NCBI GenBank assembly: GCA_020344865.1
Contig: CP070830.1
Span: 1,177,839-1,189,623, forward strand
From: Planctomycetota bacterium
GTDB lineage: Bacteria; Planctomycetota; Phycisphaerae; Sedimentisphaerales; Anaerobacaceae
Length of the DNA: 11,785 nt
Reading direction: 5' to 3'
The translations under genes were made by a program, and so were the position numbers. The notes under the pieces are model-generated. The model ran no database searches. It was not told the DNA's origin and saw nothing but the letters and a program-made list of their open reading frames with translations. Positions 6,844 to 11,785 of the stretch are shown here, piece after piece (position 1 is the stretch's first letter; each line of letters opens with the position of its first letter).

Positions 6844-7428
6844 GTGATATTTGGGGAGACAGGAGCGGGCGAGAGTTCAGTGGCAGCATTTCAAACCAAC
6901 GAGAGCAGGGATGCAACGGGGGTAAGTGCTGCGGCGAAGGTGTTTGCCGAATATAGCGACTTTATTCGTGGGGTAATTCGTTACCGAATAAATGATGAAG
7001 CACAGGCAGAGGATTTGTTTCAGGATTTCTTCCTGACATTGGTTTTGAAGCCACTGCCGGAAGGTATCCGGAACACTAAAGGGTATCTTTATAGAAGGAT
7101 AATCAATAGTATTGTGAACGCGACTCACAGGGTTGAGAACTACCGGGCGCGGATTCGCAGGTATGCAGAGCGTGCGAAGTATTCAGACACAGAATATGAT
7201 CCGGAGAGCGATTTGATAGTGGCGGAAGAGACGGACAGGATGCTGGAACTAATTGAAAGTCGGCTGCCGGCGAGGGAGGCGGAGGCGGTTGAGCTGCGTT
7301 ATAAGGAGGAGATGAGCGTGCCGGAGGTAGCGAGTGAGATGGACGTTGATAACAGGACAGTGAGCCGATATATTTCGGTTGGGCTGTGTAAAATTCGGGA
7401 GATGCTGGCGTTAAGTCATGGGGACTAA
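6844..7428 (+). CDS. ECF-type RNA polymerase sigma factor
   Basis: The product has 194 residues, a usual size for an extracytoplasmic-function sigma-70. Region 2 spans about 33-105, with the core-binding helix DEAQAEDLFQDFFLTL (51-66) and the -10 recognition part NTKGYLYRRIINSIVN. Region 4 spans about 135-190, with the helix-turn-helix MSVPEVASEMDVDNRTVSRY (157-176) that reads the -35. Region 3 is absent, as in ECF factors. The start is taken as GTG 6844, with AGGA 5 nt upstream; an in-frame TAA at 6823-6825 rules out a start further up, while the internal GTG at residue 13 is possible. The stop overlaps the next gene, which encodes the likely anti-sigma partner, so the two are translationally coupled. 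The regulon cannot be read from this window. Confidence 0.92.
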   Translation: MIFGETGAGESSVAAFQTNESRDATGVSAAAKVFAEYSDFIRGVIRYRINDEAQAEDLFQDFFLTLVLKPLPEGIRNTKGYLYRRIINSIVNATHRVENYRARIRRYAERAKYSDTEYDPESDLIVAEETDRMLELIESRLPAREAEAVELRYKEEMSVPEVASEMDVDNRTVSRYISVGLCKIREMLALSHGD

Positions 7429-8791
7429 AATGAAGACCGGTAATTTAAATTCGTCGTGCAGAGATGCTGAGCTGTATTATTATGAGATGCTCAGCGGTGA
7501 GGGCGCGGGTTCGGTTCCGGCGGGGGTTGAGGACCACATCAGGCGGTGCTCACGGTGTCAGGAGGAGTTGGGGCGGCTCGAGGGCGTGCTGTCAGAAGAC
7601 GGCAGTCGATTGAAGCCCGGCGGTGTGGGGGCGAGCACAAACATTGTGGGGCTACTGAAACTTCACTTAGCATATATAGGTAAACGCGTGAGCTGTGAGA
7701 CTGTGAGGCCATTTCTTGCGAGTCTCTGCATCCCGGAATTAGAAATCAGGATACCGACTCCAATAACGGCTCATCTACAGCGGTGCCGGCGCTGCTCGGA
7801 GGACCTTGAGAGGATTCGAGGGCTGAATCTTGATGTTGAGGGGCTTCGTCATCTATGCGAGGTTTTTGCAGGGGTCCGCAGCGGAGAGAAGATTAGCGAA
7901 GGGGACGAGTTAGAGGATGTTGTTCGAGAGATTGTGGATCGCGAGGAGCCCGAGATTGTTACAATATACCACATGGAGGAGCCGGCCAAGGCAGAAGGCG
8001 AGAGCAAGGGGGACGAGGTTTACGGTGGTTATCCGATAAGGGTGGAGGTGGTCGAGCCGGAAGTGGCGGCATCCTGGATTAATTTTGGCGAGGCTGTGAG
8101 GCAGAGAATATCAAGGGTTAGCTGGAGGCCGTATGTTAGGGCCGCGGCTGTAATCGCAGCGGTGGCACTAATGGCTACTGTAATGCTGAATACGCCGGCG
8201 GCGAAGGCGCTTACTATCGGAGAAATTTACGATGCCGTCGCCAAAATCAGGAACGTCTATATTGCGAAGTATGTGCCGGGGAAAGAGGAGCCTGCACAGG
8301 AGCTGTGGGTGTCACGAACATTAAGTATTTATATGACTAAAGCAGCGGGAGAATTAGTCTTGTGGGATATTCGGGACGGAGCGAGAAAAAGCAGGGCTAC
8401 GTCGGGCGGACGGAGCGAGACGACTCGCCTGACGGATGATGTTATCGCGGATATGGAGGGCAAGATAGGAGACTCGCTTGGGCTGGTGCCATTTTATGAC
8501 GTATCGGAGGTTCCTAAAGGGGCGGAATGGGTGCGCGTATCCGGAGACGAACTGGAATTTGCGGCGGGAACGGAAGTATATGATTTGAGGTGGGCCGCGG
8601 AACCGGCGGATGAAAGGATTGTATTGAAGAAGTGGCGATTCTTTGTGGATGGCGGGACACGGATTCCGGAAAGGATAGAGGTTTATACGCAACTGCCTTT
8701 CGAGGAAGTATACGGCTTAGAAATGGTGATGACGGTCAAGCTTCTGACCGAGGGCGAGATGGAAGAGGCTGTCAAGGCAAGTTCTTTTTAG
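7418..8791 (+). CDS. Membrane anti-sigma factor with two zinc-type motifs and an outer sensor domain
   Basis: The product has 457 residues. Two HxxxCxxC motifs typical of zinc anti-sigma domains are visible: His40-Cys44-Cys47 (HIRRCSRC) and His119-Cys123-Cys126 (HLQRCRRC), each followed by EEL or EDL. Further cysteines at 14, 93, 104 and 147 may complete the sites. An acidic linker (about 155-235) leads to one membrane segment at about 241-258 (AAAVIAAVALMATVML). The remaining 200 residues should lie outside the cytoplasmic membrane; their pattern (LTIGEIYDAVAKIRNVYIAKY, later ELWVSRTLSIYM) recalls LolA/RseB-like lipoprotein-carrier folds (inference). It overlaps the sigma gene by 11 nt; ATG 7430, just after the sigma stop, is an alternative start that leaves all motifs intact. 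It probably binds and holds the sigma factor at the membrane until an envelope signal is sensed. Confidence 0.85.
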   Translation: MGTKMKTGNLNSSCRDAELYYYEMLSGEGAGSVPAGVEDHIRRCSRCQEELGRLEGVLSEDGSRLKPGGVGASTNIVGLLKLHLAYIGKRVSCETVRPFLASLCIPELEIRIPTPITAHLQRCRRCSEDLERIRGLNLDVEGLRHLCEVFAGVRSGEKISEGDELEDVVREIVDREEPEIVTIYHMEEPAKAEGESKGDEVYGGYPIRVEVVEPEVAASWINFGEAVRQRISRVSWRPYVRAAAVIAAVALMATVMLNTPAAKALTIGEIYDAVAKIRNVYIAKYVPGKEEPAQELWVSRTLSIYMTKAAGELVLWDIRDGARKSRATSGGRSETTRLTDDVIADMEGKIGDSLGLVPFYDVSEVPKGAEWVRVSGDELEFAAGTEVYDLRWAAEPADERIVLKKWRFFVDGGTRIPERIEVYTQLPFEEVYGLEMVMTVKLLTEGEMEEAVKASSF

Positions 8792-8852
8792 GCGGTCGAG
8801 GGCTCGTCTTTGACGTGTGGGGGCTGAAGGTTAGGGGGCAGGTTAGAGACGG

Positions 8853-9665
8853 CTAATCCTGAATGGTGGTTTTGCTTTGGGACCAAAGGGGGGAGATGTT
8901 TTTGTATGAGTTCGCGGTTTTTTTAACGAGCAGGTCGTCTGCGTCGCGGCGCTCGACGTGGCCGGATGCGAAGCCAACGTTGACCGTCTTTCTCGGGTGG
9001 CGGCCGTTTACGGCGTCGTCCTCCTGGCCGGGCCACAACTGCCTGGCACTATTAATCCTGAGGCCGGGTATATATGCGGTATCCTCTATCCGGGTATTAC
9101 CGAGGGCTTCCGGGGGTGAATCCGCCGCGTGCCACCAGTTTATCATGCTGTAGCCGCAGTCGACGAGCAGGAGGGTCCCGGCGGGCTGGCGGATGTCCGA
9201 TGTACGGAGCGGCGTACCGTTAAAATCGTCATCATCGAGATAGATGTTGGGCTTAGCGAGTTTGCACATAGACTGATTGACGCCATAATTTCCGTGGAGG
9301 ATGTAGTTTTTAAGATGGATGTTCGTAATCTTATTGGCGGGACACCAAAGCACATTGGTTTCGTCTTTTCTGCGGTGGTCTGTTGTGTAATTAAACCACC
9401 ACCATCCCTGAGAGTCGAGCATTTGGTTGCCGGGATAACCGCCGGGTGGAGGAACGCGTTTAAAGTGAAACGCGTGAGGGAGAGTCCGGTTGTCGGTCTC
9501 GTACATCGTCAGGCCAGCGAGCAACTGTTTTATATTTGAAGAGCACAGGACGGACTTGGCCTGCTGTCTAGAACCTCGGAGCACAGGGAGCAATACGGCC
9601 ATAAGGAGGGCGGTTATCGAAACTACGACAATCAGTTCGGTGAGTGTGAAACCAGCGCGCTTCAT
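8853..9665 (-). CDS. Second pseudopilin-like protein with prepilin N-terminal signal
   Basis: The product has 270 residues. MKRAG is the short leader; cleavage after Gly5 leaves Phe6 (FTLTE, Glu10 at +5) and a hydrophobic helix to about residue 28. The mature domain is typical of planctomycete pseudopilin-like proteins (LLPVLRGSRQQAKSVLCSSNIKQ, a WCPAN motif near 107, then LLLVDCGYSMI). Near the C-terminus RHPRKTVNVGFASGHVER (222-239) is a degenerate H-x9-DG motif: it is one residue longer and has Ser in place of Asp. It converges on the anti-sigma gene with a 61-bp gap in which I see no clear terminator. There is no Shine-Dalgarno sequence, and the promoter lies almost at the ATG. It is probably envelope-anchored. 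Its relation to the C39-like protein gene upstream is unknown, although both lie on the minus strand. Confidence 0.88.
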   Translation of the reverse strand: MKRAGFTLTELIVVVSITALLMAVLLPVLRGSRQQAKSVLCSSNIKQLLAGLTMYETDNRTLPHAFHFKRVPPPGGYPGNQMLDSQGWWWFNYTTDHRRKDETNVLWCPANKITNIHLKNYILHGNYGVNQSMCKLAKPNIYLDDDDFNGTPLRTSDIRQPAGTLLLVDCGYSMINWWHAADSPPEALGNTRIEDTAYIPGLRINSARQLWPGQEDDAVNGRHPRKTVNVGFASGHVERRDADDLLVKKTANSYKNISPLWSQSKTTIQD

Positions 9666-9673
9666 GACTACTT

Positions 9674-9702
9674 ATTTTAGAGGTATTTGTGTAAAATGTC
9701 AA
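9674..9702 (-). promoter_or_regulatory. Near-consensus promoter giving a leaderless transcript of the 8853-9665 gene
   Basis: On the minus strand a perfect TTGACA (9702 to 9697) and TAAAAT (9679 to 9674, 5 of 6) have the ideal 17-bp spacer. The -10 ends only 8 nt before the ATG at 9665, so transcription should begin 0 to 2 nt upstream of the start codon. The missing ribosome-binding site supports this reading. Confidence 0.7.
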
Positions 9703-9773
9703 AATAGATTGAAAATCTTATTATCGGGGGGCTTATGACCTTACATGTGTTGTTGGGCAATGGGGTTGGGGTG

Positions 9774-9800
9774 GCGCACAGTGTGCTTGAGCAAGTGCGC
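9774..9800. repeat. Inverted repeat GCGCAC/GTGCGC in the gap between two minus-strand genes
   Basis: GCGCAC (9774-9779) and GTGCGC (9795-9800) can pair around 15 nt, which hold a smaller TGC-TTGA-GCA hairpin. No T-run follows on either strand. It lies about 77 nt past the stop of the C39-like gene and could be a processing or stability element, or chance. Confidence 0.35.
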
Positions 9801-9845
9801 GATAGAAAGGCATTTGCCATGAATACAGGCGGCAGGCATGCGTAG

Positions 9846-9864
9846 AAAAAGCTGACGAATCGCC
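9846..9864 (-). terminator. Weak candidate terminator of the C39-like gene
   Basis: Just past the stop codon on the minus strand, GGCG-ATT-CGTC can form a 4-bp stem with one G-U pair, followed by AGC and five T (9850 to 9846). The stem is weak, so this is only a possible termination site. Confidence 0.25.
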
Positions 9865-9876
9865 TCGGCGGACCGG

Positions 9877-11676
9877 TTAACCGCATGCCAGCATGTAGTA
9901 GGTGATAGCCTCGCCAGTTGTTGCGCAGCCGCCGGGGGGGTCGTCAATGCACAAGTATTTGTGATATCTCGGCCAGACATCCACGGTGCAACTGCCGTTT
10001 TGAGCAGTTGCACAGCCCCAGCGCTGCTCAAATACATAGAAGTAGCCGCCACATTCTCCCGCGACGTAGTCACACTTGATTTGACTGTAGTTCTGGATGA
10101 GGTTGTTGCACTTATAATATTCCTCAGCGCCGGTTATGGCGGTAAGTTCGTCGTAGGTGATTTCATCAAACTGACCGGTAATGGGCTGGTCGGAGACCAG
10201 GAGGGCGGTACCTTCGGTCCAATCCATACCGAAGAAGTTGATATCGGTGCGATAGTAGAACTTATCGGCGACCAGGTCGACAATCCAGACGTATTCGTTG
10301 TCGATTCGTTCAAAGGCGACGAAATGGTCATCGCCGGGGATATGCAGAATCGCCTCGCAGCCGTTTAGCTGGCGGAGGGTTTGAACATCGGCCCTGACGG
10401 CGCGGCAATAGAGGCCAAGGGACTCAAGAAACTGTTTTATCTGATAAAGGCTGGTGTCGCCGTTGGGGTCGTTTACCAAATGAGCAAGCTGGTCATCGGC
10501 AACGGAAATGCCGAGTTTGACGGCAACATACTTCGAGGCCGCGGTTGCGCAATTTTGCGGCTGGGTGCCTTCGGCGGCCAGGAATGCAAGTCTTTCGGCG
10601 AGGAGCAGGTCTGTGTCAAGCATATCGGAACTGCGATAAACCTGGGGCTCGTCGGCCATATAGGAGTGATATTCGATGAGGGTACCATCATCGAAGTCAA
10701 CGGCGAAACCGTCGGCGGCGGGGACATCCGAATTGACGGATGTGATATCCCAGAGGTCGCTGGCCAATAGTGCGTCCGAGGCGAGGTCGCGGCGTTCTAT
10801 TAAGATGTTTGTTGGGACCCATCGGCCGGCCAGAAGCTGGTAATTAGAGTACTGTTTTGAAACAAGCGAGCCGGAGGCGTCTGTCTTCGAACAGGAAAGT
10901 ACGGCGTAATTTTTGTCGACATCGAGCACGAAGGTGATGTCCGAGCCATCGGAGTTTATTATAGTGAGGTGTATCTCGGTCCGGCCGTCGACGATTTTCT
11001 CGACGGCGGACGACTGGACGGCGGAAAGGTTCTCGTATGTGTAAAAGCCATATCCCCAAGGTATGATTCCTGCCGTAAGGGGACCGTTGACTGCTCGCGG
11101 CAGGTGGTCGGCCGCGTCAACCGTCGCATGGTTGGCACCAGGAGCATAAATGGTATACTTTTCGCCATCCCACGCGAATACGCGTCGTCCGTTCCAAGTC
11201 AGGTTAAATTCGTCGGTCATAAAATTGGCTTCGAGGTCTTTGCCTGGTTTAACCGAATCTGTTCGGGACTGGACGTTGATTTCCCAGTAGAACCTGTCTC
11301 CATTGAACCTGACGATTACGTCCGATTGCATGGTATACTCGTTGGAGAGCTCATAGCGTACGTTGAAGGGTATGGCGTCGAGCTTCATTTTGCGCAGTTC
11401 GTCGGTTAGTTCCCTTTTGTAGGGATTACTTATGTATTCCTGGACCTTTTGCCCGACCTGGTCGTTAATCTGGTTGGGGTCGGTTGTTTTCGGCGCCTGG
11501 TACTCGTCGTGGGTGGCCTCGATTGTACCGGCGGGGAGCCAGGTTTTTCGGGGCTGGGCTGTGAGCTGCTGGAAGATTTGGAGAATTTCGCTTGCGTCCA
11601 AGTCTCTGTCAGCAAAAGCAGCAGTGCTTAGGGACAATATACAGGGAATTACCAACAGGAAATACTTTCTATTCAT
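9877..11676 (-). CDS. Secreted C39-like cysteine peptidase-domain protein with Cys-rich C-terminus
   Basis: The product has 599 residues counted from ATG 11676; AGGAGG 5 nt before that ATG decides the start over an in-frame GTG two codons upstream. Residues 1-22 form a Sec signal peptide (cleavage after AFA). Residues about 25-340 make a large, mostly beta domain (RFNGDRFYWEINV, RVFAWDGEKYTIY, ITFVLDVDKNYAVL) that recalls LolA-type carrier proteins (tentative). Residues about 370-497 resemble peptidase family C39: Cys376 in QPQNCATAA, His451 in HFVAFERID, Asp467 in WIVDL, with a His-Asp spacing of 16 and Cys-His of 75, as in that family; the usual Gly after Cys is Ala. The last 77 residues hold eight cysteines (523, 535, 542, 555, 563, 576, 584, 598). 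There is no membrane segment or ABC domain, so it is not a bacteriocin exporter. Substrate and activity are unknown. Confidence 0.85.
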   Translation of the reverse strand: MNRKYFLLVIPCILSLSTAAFADRDLDASEILQIFQQLTAQPRKTWLPAGTIEATHDEYQAPKTTDPNQINDQVGQKVQEYISNPYKRELTDELRKMKLDAIPFNVRYELSNEYTMQSDVIVRFNGDRFYWEINVQSRTDSVKPGKDLEANFMTDEFNLTWNGRRVFAWDGEKYTIYAPGANHATVDAADHLPRAVNGPLTAGIIPWGYGFYTYENLSAVQSSAVEKIVDGRTEIHLTIINSDGSDITFVLDVDKNYAVLSCSKTDASGSLVSKQYSNYQLLAGRWVPTNILIERRDLASDALLASDLWDITSVNSDVPAADGFAVDFDDGTLIEYHSYMADEPQVYRSSDMLDTDLLLAERLAFLAAEGTQPQNCATAASKYVAVKLGISVADDQLAHLVNDPNGDTSLYQIKQFLESLGLYCRAVRADVQTLRQLNGCEAILHIPGDDHFVAFERIDNEYVWIVDLVADKFYYRTDINFFGMDWTEGTALLVSDQPITGQFDEITYDELTAITGAEEYYKCNNLIQNYSQIKCDYVAGECGGYFYVFEQRWGCATAQNGSCTVDVWPRYHKYLCIDDPPGGCATTGEAITYYMLACG

Positions 11677-11681
11677 ACACA

Positions 11682-11687
11682 CCTCCT
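11682..11687 (-). promoter_or_regulatory. Ribosome-binding site AGGAGG that fixes the start of the C39-like gene
   Basis: AGGAGG on the minus strand ends 5 nt before the ATG at 11676. The upstream in-frame GTG at 11682 overlaps this sequence and would have no ribosome-binding site, so the ATG is chosen. Confidence 0.85.
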
Positions 11688-11704
11688 CAGAATGACTTTA
11701 AGAC

Positions 11705-11740
11705 AAAAAAATGGCCCTGCAGGTGCCATCCTCCTGGCAC
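11705..11740 (-). terminator. Intrinsic terminator with competing hairpin before the C39-like gene (possible attenuator)
   Basis: On the minus strand TGGC-a-CC-TGCA-GG-GCCA (11728 to 11712) forms a 6-bp G+C-rich stem with a tetraloop, followed directly by seven T (11711 to 11705), a good intrinsic terminator. Upstream, GTGCCA (11740 to 11735) can instead pair with TGGCAC (11728 to 11723) around GGAGGA, which would break the terminator stem. The T-run ends only 17 nt before the ribosome-binding site, leaving no room for a promoter between them. It either attenuates this gene or ends an upstream minus-strand gene outside the window, with read-through. Confidence 0.6.
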
Positions 11741-11758
11741 AAGTGCTCCATCTGCTTG

Positions 11759-11767
11759 TCTATAACA
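11759..11767 (-). promoter_or_regulatory. Possible extended -10 of the C39-like gene
   Basis: TGtTATAGA (11767 to 11759, minus strand) resembles an extended -10. The matching -35 would fall at the window edge and cannot be judged. Transcription would start near 11752 and place the hairpin and terminator at 11740-11705 in the leader. Confidence 0.3.
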
Positions 11768-11785
11768 TATGGCAAACCTAAATTA

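Noticed and set aside
11676..11747. Short leader peptides before the C39-like gene, such as an 18-codon frame starting inside the hairpin and ending in ATGA at the gene start
   Set aside because: The ATG directly abuts AGGAGG with no spacing, and other frames are open by chance over this length. Nothing favours one as real.

Overview
The window looks like chromosomal DNA of a Planctomycetota bacterium, most likely class Phycisphaerae or a relative (inference). The signs are secreted multidomain proteins with GEVED, FN3-like, LamG-like and dockerin-like modules, two genes for short pilin-like proteins with an FTLVE or FTLTE prepilin signal, a XylR-type LacI/AraC-hybrid regulator, and an ECF sigma factor overlapping a membrane anti-sigma factor that has a large outer domain. 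No tRNA, rRNA, insertion sequence, phage gene or CRISPR array was seen.

Left part (1-3320). The 3' end of a secreted GEVED/dockerin-like gene converges on a pseudopilin-like gene (684-1469, minus). Upstream of that on the same strand lies the XylR-type regulator (1650-2822, minus). The regulator is divergent from a 1076-residue secreted protein gene (3321-6551, plus). The promoters of the two genes flanking the regulator carry the same architecture: two 12-bp half-sites of consensus CGYAWAATGAYG, 21 bp apart, in the same orientation as transcription, with the proximal copy next to the -35. This is the main finding. It suggests that one AraC-type activator, most simply the regulator encoded between them, turns on both genes as a sugar-responsive surface regulon (inference).

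Middle (3321-8791). The large secreted protein is preceded by a leader of about 310 nt that contains hairpins, and it ends at a strong intrinsic terminator. Next come an ECF sigma factor and an overlapping anti-sigma factor. The anti-sigma factor has two HxxxCxxC zinc-type motifs, one membrane segment and an extracytoplasmic domain, so the pair probably senses something outside the membrane.

Right part (8853-11785). A second pseudopilin-like gene on the minus strand has a near-consensus promoter so close to its ATG that the transcript should be leaderless. Upstream of it lies a secreted protein with a C39-type cysteine peptidase-like domain (Cys376, His451, Asp467) and an eight-cysteine C-terminal tail. 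An intrinsic terminator with a competing hairpin sits just before its start codon, which suggests attenuation.

All functional assignments come from reading motifs by eye. No database search was run.
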